From contig NZ_CABVII010000012.1 of assembly GCF_902497995.1 (NCBI RefSeq), positions 62,001-126,000 of the forward strand: a DNA stretch of 64,000 nucleotides. The letters run 5' to 3'. A model generated the notes under the pieces. That model had not been told where the DNA came from. It saw only the letters and a program-made list of their open reading frames with translations, and ran no database searches. A program made the position numbers and the translations under genes. The stretch comes from Pseudomonas fluorescens. GTDB lineage: Bacteria; Pseudomonadota; Gammaproteobacteria; Pseudomonadales; Pseudomonadaceae. Shown in pieces: positions 18,644 to 28,763 of this stretch (position 1 is the first letter of the stretch; every line of letters starts with the position of its first letter).

Positions 18644-18824
18644 ATGAAAGAATATATGGCTTTAACCAGCAACGCTGACGACCTTCCCTCGCTGTATGTA
18701 AACACCACACAACCGCTGCATTCACTGCTCAGCACCGCCCGTTACAGAATTGGTGCGGTGACACAGGTCCTGGAAAACCTCGCGATGCGCGGCGACATCA
18801 CCACGGATTCGGTGATACTCAGTG
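18644..18824 (+). pseudogene. Truncated DUF3077-like gene
   Basis: The frame MKEYMALTSNADDLPSLYVN, followed by a helical segment ending ITTDSVILSD, resembles the small DUF3077-type proteins common in Pseudomonas. At 18,825 the sequence switches abruptly into the duplicated zeta 5' region, after which the frame is an antisense read of zeta. The end of the protein is therefore missing. The family call is tentative. Confidence 0.45.
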
Positions 18825-19044
18825 ACTTCGCATTGCTTTGCTGCATTCCCTTGCGCGATGGCTGCGATGTGCTGGATGTCGTTGCGCGACGTATGGATGC
18901 GCAACCGGCATGACGTCATCAAGCGACGATTGATGCGATAAAACCACCAATAAAAAGGGCAGATGACCATCAGCGTCACCTGTCCTTTTTTTGCATCAGC
19001 GAGTCGAGATGGTAAACAGCCGCGGGAATGGCAGCAGCACTGAA
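18825..19044. repeat. Direct duplication, right copy, part 2
   Basis: This is the partner of 2,929-3,147. It contains the first 30 or so codons of zeta (minus strand, 18,829-18,919), the bidirectional terminator (18,952-18,994) and the last 16 codons of tam (18,996-19,044). All are fragments. Confidence 0.93.
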
Positions 19045-19135
19045 TAATCGCCGTATGAGCTGAAGGTTGCACCTATATCAACAGTCTTACCCGCCGGTTC
19101 CAGGTGCTGCATTTGGGCTATAGCATGGGCCGAAT

Positions 19136-19503
19136 CCGACTTGCCCGCGAACCAGGCGCCGCGGTGTACCTGTCATACCGCGTTATCGTTCTTCGCCTGT
19201 AGGAGCGAGGCTTGCCCGCGAACCAGGCGCCGCGGTGTACCTGTTATACCGCGTTATCGTTCTTCGCCTGTAGGAGCGAGGCTTGCCCGCGAACCAGGCG
19301 CCGCGGTGTACCTGTCATACCGCGTTATCGTTCTTCGCCGGCAAGCCTGGCTCCTACAGCGAACCAGACGCTGCGGTGTACCTGTTATACCGCGTTATCG
19401 TTCTTCGCCTGTAGGAGCGAGGCTTGCCCGCGAACCAGGCGCCGCGGTGTATCTGTAATACCGCGTTATCGTTCTTCGCCGGCAAGCCTGGCTCCTACAG
19501 GGG
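19136..19503. repeat. 71-bp REP tandem array 1 (about five units)
   Basis: Each unit has a REP core (GTAGGAGCGAGGCTTGCC type) and a constant spacer that includes a GCGGTG/CACCGC hairpin half. In some units the REP core is reversed relative to the spacer (GGCAAGCCTGGCTCCTACAG). The array lies at the 3' end of tam. Five more arrays follow in the window. Confidence 0.9.
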
Positions 19504-19507
19504 GCGG

Positions 19508-20278
19508 TCAGCGGGTGGCGACGATGAACAACCGCGGGAACGGCAGCAGCACCGAGCCATCGTCCAACGGCGGATAAGCCCGCTCGATCGCTGCCTGATA
19601 CTGCTTGAGGTACTGCGCCCGCTCCGCTTCATCCAGCGGTGCGAGAAACGGCCGCAATCCACTGCCCTTGAACCACTCGACCACGTCAAACGCACCGCCC
19701 GCGAGCGGGTGGTGGTAAGTGGTGCGCCACACATCGACCCGGGAACAGTGGGGTCGCAGCATCGAATAGTAGCTGCTGGCACTTTCCATTGCCGTTCGCT
19801 GCCCGGCGACGCCCGCCAGCTTGCCAACCCAGGGGCCATCGGCTGCGACTTCGCGCATCAAGCGGTGGGAGGGTTCGTTGAGGTTGTCCGGCATCTGGAT
19901 CGCCAGGCTGCCACCGGGCGCCAGTTTGTTCGCCAGTGCCGGCAACAGGTTCGCGTGATCAGGCAGCCATTGCAGCACTGCGTTGGCAAAGATCACATCG
20001 AACGGGCCGCGCTCGGTCCAGGTATCGATGTCAGCGGTATCGAATTGCACCTGCGGCAAACGCTTGCGGGCGGCTTCGATCATGTCGGTCGAACTGTCCA
20101 GCCCTCGCACCGAGGCGTTGGCGAAGCGCGCCACCAGCAACTCGGTCGAGTTCCCGGGGCCGCAACCGATGTCGATGGCCGAGCGCACCTCCGTACCGGG
20201 TATGGCAGCCAGCAGGTCACGGGCCGGGCGTGTGCGTTCATCTTCAAAAGCGACGTATTGTTTGGCGGACCAACTCAT
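19508..20278 (-). CDS. tam: Trans-aconitate 2-methyltransferase
   Basis: The 256-aa class I SAM-dependent methyltransferase has motif I AIDIGCGPGNST near residue 35 and NAVLQWLPDH. The N terminus MSWSAKQYVAFEDERTRPAR is characteristic of Tam. The enzyme methylates trans-aconitate, a spontaneous inhibitor of the TCA cycle. Two 3' fragments of the same gene occur upstream at 3,099 and 18,996. It is the only intact copy here. Confidence 0.9.
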   Translation of the reverse strand: MSWSAKQYVAFEDERTRPARDLLAAIPGTEVRSAIDIGCGPGNSTELLVARFANASVRGLDSSTDMIEAARKRLPQVQFDTADIDTWTERGPFDVIFANAVLQWLPDHANLLPALANKLAPGGSLAIQMPDNLNEPSHRLMREVAADGPWVGKLAGVAGQRTAMESASSYYSMLRPHCSRVDVWRTTYHHPLAGGAFDVVEWFKGSGLRPFLAPLDEAERAQYLKQYQAAIERAYPPLDDGSVLLPFPRLFIVATR

Positions 20279-20402
20279 TACATTCTCCTGTCGGTGCGTT
20301 TCTGCAAAGCGGACCGATAAGATACCGCGCCCCTGTCGATCTGACCTCCATGAAGAGGTATGGGTCGACTACAGAGTCCATGGTGTTCTCCCTGAAAACA
20401 GA

Positions 20403-20430
20403 GGGCCTGCTTCTTTCTGGAAGCAGGCCC
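20403..20430. terminator. Terminator downstream of cysQ
   Basis: GGGCCTGCTT and AAGCAGGCCC form a perfect 10-bp stem, 28 bp beyond the minus-strand cysQ stop. A T-rich stretch follows on that strand. Confidence 0.75.
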
Positions 20431-20457
20431 CGAGCGCAAGCGGGTATTGGCCGGGAT

Positions 20458-21222
20458 CTATAGTCCGCGAGCGTAGAAGTGAGGGTTGTCCAGACCGGGC
20501 TTGCCATAACGCAGCACATCGCCGGCCAGGGTACAGACCTGTCCACCGGCGGCGAGCAGCACCGCATGCCCCGCGGCAATGTCCCACTCCATGGTGCGTC
20601 CCAGGCGCGGATAAAGGTCGGCCTCGCCGGCAGCCACCAGGCAAATCTTCAGCGATGAGCCCGCGCTTTTCAGTGAGCGCACCTTGCGCCCGTCGAGGAA
20701 TGTATCCAGCGCCTCGGCATCGCCATGGGAGCGGCTGGCGACCACGTCCAGGCCCTCTTCCGACACGACCCGGCAGTGGATGGCCTGGCGTTGCCCAGCC
20801 TGTTCGATGAAGGCGCCACAACCACGGGCACCGGCGAACAGGCGTTCCAGCGCAGGCGCCAAAACCACCCCCAGTACCGGTTCACCGTTATCGATCAGGG
20901 CGATATTGACGGTGAACTCGCCGTTGCGATTGATGAACTCCTTGGTGCCGTCAAGCGGGTCCACCAGCCAGAAACACTGGCCCACCTCGGGCACCTGGCC
21001 GGCAGCGGCGGCCTCTTCCGAAATCACCGGAATCTGCGGTGTGCGCGCTGCCAAGGCCTGCAGAATCAAGGTCTCGGCGCGTTCATCAGCCTCGGTCACC
21101 GGAGAGGTATCGACCTTCCCGCGCACCTCGAAATCCGAGCGGTACACCTCCAGCACCCGTTCGCCCGCTGCGCGAGCAATACCGATGACGTCTTCGAGCA
21201 GAACAGCCATTGACTCGTTCAT
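20458..21222 (-). CDS. cysQ: 3'(2'),5'-bisphosphate nucleotidase
   Basis: The 254-aa protein of the inositol monophosphatase superfamily has metal-binding motifs SEE (near residue 68), [12 protein letters not shown] and [10 protein letters not shown]. CysQ removes the 3'-phosphate from PAP, the by-product of sulfotransferases and of PAPS reductase. ATG 21,222 lies behind AGGAG. It is divergent from the cysD/cysNC genes, and a sulfotransferase lies nearby. Together they suggest PAP recycling dedicated to sulfonation, although housekeeping cysQ cannot be excluded. Confidence 0.92.
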   Translation of the reverse strand: MNESMAVLLEDVIGIARAAGERVLEVYRSDFEVRGKVDTSPVTEADERAETLILQALAARTPQIPVISEEAAAAGQVPEVGQCFWLVDPLDGTKEFINRNGEFTVNIALIDNGEPVLGVVLAPALERLFAGARGCGAFIEQAGQRQAIHCRVVSEEGLDVVASRSHGDAEALDTFLDGRKVRSLKSAGSSLKICLVAAGEADLYPRLGRTMEWDIAAGHAVLLAAGGQVCTLAGDVLRYGKPGLDNPHFYARGL

Positions 21223-21347
21223 GGGATTTCTCCTGTTTTTATTCTTCACATGGTCCGTATGGCCTATGCGCCATTTTCCGGATCGGGGAACAGTACAGAC
21301 ATCCACCACACCGCCAATCAGCAAATGGATGTTTAACAGGAGTTCCT

Positions 21348-22349
21348 GTGCCCCACGGCAATCGATTATCCGTTCCTCAGATCAACAGGCTGCGCCTGCG
21401 CGCCGTGCAGTTACGCATTGCCGGCAGTACGCTCAAGGCCATCAGCCAGGACACAGGACTCTCTTCGCCGACCATCATCGCCGCGTACAAGGCCTGGCAA
21501 GCCGGCGGCTGGAATGCCGTGCCAGTGCGCGACCGCGGGCGCAAGCAAGGCGAAGGCCGCAGCCTCTCGGCAGAGCAGGAGAAGAACATCTACCTGCTGC
21601 TGGTCAGCACACTGCCGGAACGGCATGAGTTGCCGTTCCTGCTCTGGCAGCTGGAGGCCATGCAGGCACTGGTCAAGCGCTTGCACAACATCGATTTGCC
21701 AGAGCGCACCGCTGCCCATTATCTGCAACGCTGGCAGCTCAATGCCGAGCGCCAGGCCAAGCGCTTTGCCAATGCTTCGCTGGCGATACAACGCTGGTAC
21801 CGCAGTACCTACCGGCACATCCTCGATCAGGCTCGCGCGCAGAACGGCGAAATCTACTGGATCGACGATTACGGCGCACGCAACGACCAGGGCAAGTTCA
21901 GTCACGGCTTGCTGCGTGCGGTCAGCAATCGCGGCAAGGTGCTCTGGCTGCCATACGAAGACAGGTTGCGCGCGCCCCATCTGGAAGCGTTCTTCGACCG
22001 CCTGCAACGCTGCGCCGAACGCAAGGTGTTCGCACTGCTGTCGGGCATGCACTGGCAACGCGCCGCCACCTTCATCACCTGGGCCGGCGAGCGCGCCGAC
22101 CGACTGCAGCTATTTCACCTGCCCGAAGCCAGCGCAATGCTCAGCGGCGCCCGCGAGATGGCGACCCACATCTGCCAACAGGCCGCGCGCAGTGCGATGG
22201 ACACCCCGATGGATGCCGCCTCCGCCCTGCCCCGCAACCCCATGCTGCAGATGTTGCGCCTGATGTTAAAACATCAAGTCGCGCATAAGTCCGAATCGCC
22301 GCAGTTGTACGTTGATAAGCGACAACAACAAAAAGCGAAGGAAAAATCT
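21348..22349 (+). CDS. Degenerate IS630-like helix-turn-helix protein, in frame with cysD
   Basis: From GTG 21,348 (AGGAG upstream) a frame encodes an N-terminal helix-turn-helix ([20 protein letters not shown]) and a winged-helix linker typical of IS630-type transposases. A DDE-like part follows ([13 protein letters not shown]). The second acidic motif expected as LDNxxxH reads LLSGMHW, and the usual LPPYSPELNPIE is absent. It is therefore probably catalytically dead and domesticated. There is no stop codon before cysD: the same frame continues through 22,350 to 23,249, so a 633-aa fusion is possible. It may act as a regulator. Confidence 0.65.
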
Positions 22350-23249
22350 ATGACGCTTACCCACTTACAACGACTGGAAGCCGAAAGCATCCAGGCAATG
22401 CGCGAGGTTGTCGCCGAATCCGACAACCCGGTCATGCTCTACTCCGTCGGCAAGGACAGCGCGGTCATGCTGCACCTGGCGATGAAGGCCTTCTACCCGG
22501 CCAAGCCGCCCTTCCCCTTGCTGCATGTCGACACCACCTGGAAGTTCCAGGAGATGTATCGCTTCCGCGATCAGATGGTGGCCAAACTGAACGTGGACCT
22601 GCTGACCCACACCAACCCCGAAGGCATTGAAATGGGCATCAGCCCGTTCAAGCACGGCTCGCAAATCCACACCGACATCATGAAGACCGAAGGTCTGAAG
22701 CAGGCGCTGGATCACTACGGCTTCGACGCAGCCTTCGGTGGCGCACGCCGCGACGAAGAGAAATCCCGGGCCAAGGAACGGATTTTCTCCTTCCGCTCCG
22801 ACCAGCACCGCTGGGACCCGAAGAACCAGCGCCCGGAGCTCTGGCACCTGTACAACACGCGTAAACACAAGGGTGAGTCGATCCGCGTGTTCCCCCTCTC
22901 GAACTGGACCGAGCTGGACATCTGGCAGTACATCCACCTGGAAAACATCCCGATCGTACCGCTGTACTTCGCCGCGCCCCGCCCGGTGGTCGAGCGCGAC
23001 GGGATGCTGATCATGGTCGATGACGAACGCATGCCGCTCAACCCGGGTGAAGTGCCGATGATTCGCAACGTGCGCTTCCGTACCCTGGGCTGCTACCCGC
23101 TCACCGGTGCCGTCGAGTCCGATGCCGACACCCTGCCCAAGATCATTCAGGAAATGCTGCTGACCCGCACATCCGAGCGTCAGGGGCGAATGATCGACCA
23201 CGACTCGTCCGCTTCGATGGAGAAGAAAAAACAAGAGGGGTATTTCTAA
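22350..23249 (+). CDS. cysD: Sulfate adenylyltransferase subunit 2
   Basis: The 299-aa protein has a PP-loop [10 protein letters not shown] near residue 32 and [15 protein letters not shown], both conserved in CysD/NodP. It makes APS from ATP and sulfate with CysN. ATG 22,350 has AAGGAA six bases upstream. The wording of the protein is closer to what I remember of rhizobial NodP than of P. aeruginosa CysD, which suggests a second copy for PAPS supply rather than the assimilatory one. The stop overlaps the cysNC start (TAATG). Confidence 0.92.
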   Translation: MTLTHLQRLEAESIQAMREVVAESDNPVMLYSVGKDSAVMLHLAMKAFYPAKPPFPLLHVDTTWKFQEMYRFRDQMVAKLNVDLLTHTNPEGIEMGISPFKHGSQIHTDIMKTEGLKQALDHYGFDAAFGGARRDEEKSRAKERIFSFRSDQHRWDPKNQRPELWHLYNTRKHKGESIRVFPLSNWTELDIWQYIHLENIPIVPLYFAAPRPVVERDGMLIMVDDERMPLNPGEVPMIRNVRFRTLGCYPLTGAVESDADTLPKIIQEMLLTRTSERQGRMIDHDSSASMEKKKQEGYF

Positions 23250-25162
23250 TGGCACACGTATCTGACCTGATTGCCGAGGATATCGAGCAATACCTCAAGG
23301 CCCACGAGCACAAGAGCCTGCTGCGCTTCATTACTTGCGGCAGTGTCGACGATGGCAAGAGCACCCTGATCGGGCGCCTGCTCTACGATTCGAAAATGCT
23401 CTTCGAAGACCAGATGGAAGCGCTGGAGGCCGACTCGAAAAAAGACGGCACCCAGGGTGGCGAACTGGACTTCGCCCTGTTGGTGGATGGCCTGGCCGCC
23501 GAGCGCGAACAAGGCATCACCATCGACGTGGCCTACCGTTTTTTCTCCACTGACCGGCGCAAATTCATCGTGGCCGACACCCCCGGCCATGAGCAGTACA
23601 CCCGTAACATGGTGACCGGCGCCTCCACGGCCGATGTGGCCGTGGTGATGATCGATGCCCGACGCGGCGTGCTGACTCAGTCCAGGCGCCACAGTTATCT
23701 GGCGTCGCTGATCGGCATTCGCAAGGTGGTACTGGCCGTCAACAAGATGGACCTGATGGACTACTCGGAGAAAGTCTTCAACGCCATCGTCGATGACTAC
23801 CGCGCCTTCGCCAAGCAGATCGATCTGCAGGATGTCACCGCGATCCCGATGTCTGCGCTGCGGGGTGAGAACATCACCGAACAGAGCGAGCACATGCCGT
23901 GGTACCGCGGTACCACGCTGATGGGCTACCTGGAAACCGTCGAGATCGACGAGGCGCGCCAGCAGAAACTGTCGTTCCGTATGCCGGTGCAGTGGGTGAA
24001 CCGCCCCAACCTCGATTTCCGTGGTTTCACCGGCACCATCGCCAGCGGTGTGATTCATCCCGGTGACCGTGTACGTGTGTTGCCGGGCGGACAAGAGAGC
24101 CGTATCTCGCGCATCGTCACCCTCGATGGTGACTTGCAGCAAGCCGTGGCCGGACAGTCCATCACCCTGACCCTGAGCGACGAAGTCGATTGCAGTCGCG
24201 GCGATGTGCTGTCCACCGCAGAAGACCCGACCAGCGTGGCCGACCAGTTCCAGGTCAGCCTGATCTGGATGCACGAGCAGGCCATGCTCCCCGGTCGTCC
24301 CTACCTGATGAAAATCGGCGGCAAGACCCTGTCCGTGACCTTGTCGGTGCCCAAGTACAAGGTCAACGTCAACACCATGGAGCACTTGGCGGCCAAAGAG
24401 CTGGCGCTGAACGAGATCGGCGTGTGCAACCTCTTTACCAGCCAGCCGATCGCCTTCGATGCCTACAAGGACAACCGTGAGACCGGCAGTTTTATCCTCA
24501 TCGACCGTCTGAGCAACGCCACCGTCGGTGCGGGCCTGATCGAGTACTCCCTGCGCCGCTCGCAGAACATCCACATGCAGCACGTGGATGTGAACAAGAA
24601 AGCGCGCGCCGAACAGATGGGCCAACAGCCGGTGCTGCTGTGGTTCACCGGTTTGTCGGGGGCTGGTAAATCGGCCATCGCCAACCTGCTCGAGACCCGA
24701 CTGTACGCCCGCGGCCGGCACACCTACTTGCTCGACGGCGACAACGTGCGCCACGGCCTGAACCGCGACCTGGGCTTCACCGATGCCGACCGTGTGGAAA
24801 ACATCCGCCGGGTGGCCGAGGTGTCCAAGTTGTTCGTCGATGCCGGGATGATTGTGTTGACGGCCTTCATCTCGCCGTTCCGTTCCGAGCGCGAGATGGC
24901 GCGCGAGCTGCTGCAGGAAGGCGAGTTCATCGAGATCTTCGTCGACACGCCGCTGGCCGTGGCCGAGGAACGTGATCCCAAGGGCCTGTACAAGAAAGTC
25001 CGCCGTGGCGAACTGAAAAACTTCACAGGCATCGACTCGCCTTACGAAGTGCCGAACAAGCCGGACATCCATATCGAGACCAGCAAGCTGACACCGGAGG
25101 GCGCCGTGGATCGCATCATCGCGGTGCTGGTTGAGCGCGGCATCATCGGTAAAGAGTTCTAG
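23249..25162 (+). CDS. cysNC: Bifunctional sulfate adenylyltransferase subunit 1 / APS kinase
   Basis: The 637-aa fusion has CysN GTPase motifs GSVDDGKST (about residue 30), DTPGHEQY and NKMD. The APS kinase domain begins near residue 465 with P-loop GLSGAGKS and carries the [10 protein letters not shown] motif. Together with CysD it converts sulfate to PAPS. The fused form is usual in Pseudomonas and in NodQ. The next gene starts 75 bp downstream; only a GC hairpin without T-run (25,179-25,200) lies between, so readthrough into the sulfotransferase genes is plausible. Confidence 0.95.
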   Translation: MAHVSDLIAEDIEQYLKAHEHKSLLRFITCGSVDDGKSTLIGRLLYDSKMLFEDQMEALEADSKKDGTQGGELDFALLVDGLAAEREQGITIDVAYRFFSTDRRKFIVADTPGHEQYTRNMVTGASTADVAVVMIDARRGVLTQSRRHSYLASLIGIRKVVLAVNKMDLMDYSEKVFNAIVDDYRAFAKQIDLQDVTAIPMSALRGENITEQSEHMPWYRGTTLMGYLETVEIDEARQQKLSFRMPVQWVNRPNLDFRGFTGTIASGVIHPGDRVRVLPGGQESRISRIVTLDGDLQQAVAGQSITLTLSDEVDCSRGDVLSTAEDPTSVADQFQVSLIWMHEQAMLPGRPYLMKIGGKTLSVTLSVPKYKVNVNTMEHLAAKELALNEIGVCNLFTSQPIAFDAYKDNRETGSFILIDRLSNATVGAGLIEYSLRRSQNIHMQHVDVNKKARAEQMGQQPVLLWFTGLSGAGKSAIANLLETRLYARGRHTYLLDGDNVRHGLNRDLGFTDADRVENIRRVAEVSKLFVDAGMIVLTAFISPFRSEREMARELLQEGEFIEIFVDTPLAVAEERDPKGLYKKVRRGELKNFTGIDSPYEVPNKPDIHIETSKLTPEGAVDRIIAVLVERGIIGKEF

Positions 25163-25236
25163 TCCCATCACCCGACACGGAGCGCCTCTGCGGGGGCGCT
25201 CACGGTGCGGGCTTGCCTAATCAAGAGAGTCTAACA

Positions 25237-26349
25237 ATGACAATCAGCTCTATTGACGAACAACAACTGCTGAATGGCCAGACCTGGGCCACGTTTTGCG
25301 ATCACCTCAAACGCTGCGGCGAGCAGATTCTGCGCCCCGAAGCGCCAGCCGATGCAGCCACCCGCGCCGAAGGTTTCCGCTACCTCACGCGCCTGCTGCG
25401 CATCGGCCTGGAGATGCACATCGAGTTTGCCGACCCGGCCTTTCCCAGCTTCTTCAAGACCTCCCACGAGACCGCGAAGATCGGTGCCGACAACCCGGAC
25501 AACCTCTACGAATACTCGCGCCTGGACGGCACGCTGGATTACCGCATCAAAGGCCAGCGCGGCAGCGTCGCCTACCTGAGCTTCGGGACCCAGAAAGGCG
25601 GTTACGAAACCGACGGCACCCTGATCCAGACCGGCTTCATCGATGCCAGCCAATTACAGGTCGATGCCCAGGGCAACTTCGAAATCATCCTCAGCCGCGA
25701 GCCGAAACCGGGCAACTGGCTGAAAATGGAAGACGCCACCAACGCCCTGATCGTGCGCCAGACGTTTCTTGACCGTCGGATCGAAGAGCCGGCCAAGCTG
25801 GACATCGAGCGCATCGGCACCGATTCCAAACCCCAGGCCCTCGACCCGGCGACTTTCCAGCAAGGCCTGGCGCGGGTGTCCAGCTTCGTGGAGAACACCG
25901 CCAGGTTGTTCGCCGACTGGAGCCAAAGCTACCTGCCTCACAGCAATCAACTGCCACCGGCCAACCAGGCCCTGTGCCAGTCAGTGGGCGGCGACCCGAA
26001 CATTTTCTACTACCACTCGCACTGGGCGCTGGCCGCTGACGAAGCGTTGGTCATCCACATCGACAAAGTGCCGGAGTGCGACTTCTGGAACTTGCAGATC
26101 AACAACTACTGGATGGAGTCGCTGGACTACCGCTACCACCAGATCTGCTTCAACAAACACCAGGCCCACTACGACGACAACGGCGGCGTGACCCTGGTCC
26201 TCAGCGAGCTGGACCCAGGGGTGAGCAACTGGCTGCAAACCGCCGGCGTACGCCAAGGCACGTTATGCCTGCGCTGGGTCGGTGCCCAGGAGCAATGCCA
26301 CCCCACCACCCAGGTCGTAAAAGTATCTGCAGTCGCGGAGGCCCTATGA
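25237..26349 (+). CDS. DUF1214-like protein linked to a sulfotransferase
   Basis: The 370-aa soluble protein has no signal peptide. The C-terminal third (ECDFWNLQINNYWMESLDYR, then WVGAQEQCHPTTQVVKV) resembles the DUF1214 domain. The start is ATG 25,237. The stop overlaps the sulfotransferase start (ATGA), so the two are probably made together. Proteins of this kind often sit beside sulfotransferase-family genes in lipid or steroid loci, but their biochemical role is not established. Confidence 0.65.
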   Translation: MTISSIDEQQLLNGQTWATFCDHLKRCGEQILRPEAPADAATRAEGFRYLTRLLRIGLEMHIEFADPAFPSFFKTSHETAKIGADNPDNLYEYSRLDGTLDYRIKGQRGSVAYLSFGTQKGGYETDGTLIQTGFIDASQLQVDAQGNFEIILSREPKPGNWLKMEDATNALIVRQTFLDRRIEEPAKLDIERIGTDSKPQALDPATFQQGLARVSSFVENTARLFADWSQSYLPHSNQLPPANQALCQSVGGDPNIFYYHSHWALAADEALVIHIDKVPECDFWNLQINNYWMESLDYRYHQICFNKHQAHYDDNGGVTLVLSELDPGVSNWLQTAGVRQGTLCLRWVGAQEQCHPTTQVVKVSAVAEAL

Positions 26350-27533
26350 ACGCGCACACTCTGATAGAAGATTTGACCGTCGACAGGCTGTTGGCCAGCG
26401 CCATCGCGCGCACCAACGGCCTGAGCAATTTCGGCGATGACAATTACCGCGAGTCCTTGCAGGCACTGCTCGATGCCCTGGCGACCGAAGCCGAGCTGTC
26501 GCAGAGCGGCCAGTATTTGCTGCAGGAAAGACTGGTGGGGCAACTGGTCAATCGCCTGGTGATGGAGGACTACCTTGTCCGCTATCCGCAAATCACCCAG
26601 ATCCAGATCGACGACCCGCTGGTCATCCTGGGCCTGCCACGCACTGGCACTACCATGTTGCAGCGCACCCTGGCGGTTGACCCGCGTTTCTACTCGGCCG
26701 CCTGGTGGGAGACCCGCTTCCCGGCACCGCTGGCAGACGAAACCCTGGCCGTGCCGGCCAAACGCATCGCCCAGGCCAAGGCCGAGGTCGAGCTGATGGC
26801 CCAGGTCATCCCGCAGATCCTCGCCATCCACCCACTGGATGCCATGCTCTGCGACGAAGAGTTCATGCTCATGGAACACTCGTTCATGTGCGCCATGGAC
26901 GCCTACGTCAACGTGCCCAGCTATACCCGCTGGCTGGATCGGCAAGATCAGCGGCCGGTCTACACCCAGCTGAAAAAAATGCTGCAGTTCCTGCAATGGC
27001 AGAAACAACAGCGAGGTGAGCCGGCTGGCCAGCGCTGGTTGCTCAAAGCCCCCCAACACCTGCACACCCTGCACCTGTTGCTGGATGTTTTCCCTGAAGC
27101 GCAGGTCATTCTGACCCACCGCGAACCGGCCCAGACCATCCCTTCAATGGCCAGCATGGCCCACACCCTGTGGCAGATGTACAGCGACAACCCGGACCCG
27201 AAAGCCGCTGGCGAGCAGTGGAACAGCCGCATGGCGCGAGGCATCCGCCACACCATGCAGGTCCGCGACCAGCACGCTGCCGAGCGCTTCCTCGATATCA
27301 ACTTCGCCGACACCGTGAACCAGCCGATGGAAGTACTGGAAAGGGTCTACGCCTTCGCCAATCTGCCGTTCACCGACAAGGCCCGCGCCGACGCGCAGGG
27401 TTGGCTGTCGCAAAACAGCCGGGAAAAACGTGCCAGCCACGACTACAGCCTGGAGCGCTTCGGTTTGAACGAGGCACAGATGACCCGGGACTACAGCGAA
27501 TATCGCGCCCGTCATTTGAGCGTCAACCACTAA
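26346..27533 (+). CDS. PAPS-dependent sulfotransferase family protein
   Basis: The 395-aa protein has a 5'-phosphosulfate-binding loop GLPRTGTTM at residues 96-104, of the Sulfotransfer_3 type. RWLLKAPQHLHTL and THREPAQTIPS correspond to the 3'-phosphate-binding region. The donor would be PAPS from the cysD/cysNC products just upstream; PAP would be cleared by CysQ. The acceptor is unknown. Its position beside steroid genes suggests a steroid or bile-acid hydroxyl group or CoA intermediate. Some members of this family may not be true sulfotransferases. Confidence 0.8.
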   Translation: MNAHTLIEDLTVDRLLASAIARTNGLSNFGDDNYRESLQALLDALATEAELSQSGQYLLQERLVGQLVNRLVMEDYLVRYPQITQIQIDDPLVILGLPRTGTTMLQRTLAVDPRFYSAAWWETRFPAPLADETLAVPAKRIAQAKAEVELMAQVIPQILAIHPLDAMLCDEEFMLMEHSFMCAMDAYVNVPSYTRWLDRQDQRPVYTQLKKMLQFLQWQKQQRGEPAGQRWLLKAPQHLHTLHLLLDVFPEAQVILTHREPAQTIPSMASMAHTLWQMYSDNPDPKAAGEQWNSRMARGIRHTMQVRDQHAAERFLDINFADTVNQPMEVLERVYAFANLPFTDKARADAQGWLSQNSREKRASHDYSLERFGLNEAQMTRDYSEYRARHLSVNH

Positions 27534-27551
27534 ACCCAGGCTGGAGGATTC

Positions 27552-28268
27552 ATGGAAAAACTCATGTTGACCCTGTGGAAACCGCCACAGCAAAGCGTCG
27601 AGCAATGGCGCCAGGCATTGCTCGACCTGAGCGACGACCTGGTCAGCGCCGGCGCGCACACCCTGCGCGTCATGGTGGTTGATGAGGGCGTGGCCGCCGC
27701 GTCTGCACAGCGCATCACCAACAGCGCCGTCCCCCTGGACGGATTGCTCTCGTTGTGGCTGGACAGTGCCTCGCAATGGCCTTCGATCAAGGCGCTCGTG
27801 ACTCCCTTGACCAGCCGCCTGGAGGCTTATCTGGTGCTGGAGTCCGAACCCTACCCCGAGGAGCGCAAGGCGCGCGTCGCCCAGTACCGGGTACCGGTTG
27901 GCGAACGCACACCCGGCATGAATCAGGTGGCGCTGCTGCACAAGCCAGACCGGATGAGCTACGAGCATTGGTACGACACCTGGCGCAACGGCCACGGGCC
28001 TAATGCCTACCCTCTGCAGTCGATCTTCGGCTACCGGCAGAACACCGTGGTACGTGCGCTCACCTACGCTGCGCCGGTGCTGCACGCGATCGTCGAAGAA
28101 AACTTCCCGCCCGAGGCCATCGGCAATCCGCAAGGATTCTTCGCTGCCCTGGGCGACCCGGACAAATGCGCGCAGCGCCAGCAGGCCATGTACGAATCGA
28201 CCAGCAAGTTCATCGACTTCCAGAAGCTCGACTGCATCCTCACCAGCGAGTACCAGCTCAGTGCCTGA
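27552..28268 (+). CDS. EthD-like dimeric alpha/beta-barrel protein
   Basis: The 238-aa protein appears to contain two ferredoxin-like repeats. The second (KPDRMSYEHWYDTWRNGHGP) matches the EthD family signature. A strong ribosome site (GGAGG) precedes ATG 27,552. EthD-domain proteins occur in many catabolic and polyketide clusters, sometimes as cyclases or monooxygenase accessories. The role here is unknown. It is in a tightly spaced operon with the flanking genes. Confidence 0.65.
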   Translation: MEKLMLTLWKPPQQSVEQWRQALLDLSDDLVSAGAHTLRVMVVDEGVAAASAQRITNSAVPLDGLLSLWLDSASQWPSIKALVTPLTSRLEAYLVLESEPYPEERKARVAQYRVPVGERTPGMNQVALLHKPDRMSYEHWYDTWRNGHGPNAYPLQSIFGYRQNTVVRALTYAAPVLHAIVEENFPPEAIGNPQGFFAALGDPDKCAQRQQAMYESTSKFIDFQKLDCILTSEYQLSA

Positions 28269-28287
28269 GTACACAAGGAGGCTTCAC

Positions 28288-28743
28288 ATGTTGGATCTAG
28301 AAGCAATCGAGCTGATCAAGCAGCTCAAGGCGCGTTACTTCCGTGCCATCGACACCTGCAAAATCGAGATGCTGCAGGGCATGCTCACCGAAGACGTCGC
28401 CCTGTCGTTCAAGAGCCCTGCCTACGAGTTCCACGTCAACGGCCTGGGCGATGCGCTGGAGTTCTACCGCACCTCGTTCACCAAGACCCGCCTGGCCACC
28501 CACAACGGTCACACCCCGGAAATCGAAGTCGATGGAAACCAGGCCACGGCACTCTGGTACCTGAGCTACGTGTTCATCAACCTCGAGGACAACACCCATA
28601 TGCATGGCAGCGCGATCTATCAGGATCGCTACGTCAAGCGCGACGAGCGCTGGATGATCGCCGAGACGGGCTACGAAACCCTGCTCGAGACGATCCAGCC
28701 CTTGAGCGAACAGCTGCAAATCACCTCCAGACCCATCAACTGA
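28288..28743 (+). CDS. SnoaL/BaiE-like dehydratase (bile-acid 7alpha-dehydratase candidate)
   Basis: The 151-aa NTF2-fold protein is similar, as I remember it, to the clostridial bile-acid 7alpha-dehydratase BaiE. Shared features are IKQLKARYFRAID (Tyr17 and Asp22 at the spacing of BaiE Tyr30/Asp35), NGHTPEIEV (His75, cf. BaiE His83), and a late YQDRYVKRDERW/ETGYE block. BaiE removes the 7alpha-hydroxyl of 3-oxo-delta4 bile acyl substrates. AAGGAGG precedes ATG 28,288. An aerobic relative (Hsh2 type) is known from bile-acid-degrading Pseudomonas. A ketosteroid isomerase role is the main alternative. Confidence 0.7.
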   Translation: MLDLEAIELIKQLKARYFRAIDTCKIEMLQGMLTEDVALSFKSPAYEFHVNGLGDALEFYRTSFTKTRLATHNGHTPEIEVDGNQATALWYLSYVFINLEDNTHMHGSAIYQDRYVKRDERWMIAETGYETLLETIQPLSEQLQITSRPIN

Positions 28744-28763
28744 ATGCACAACAGGAGACCGTC

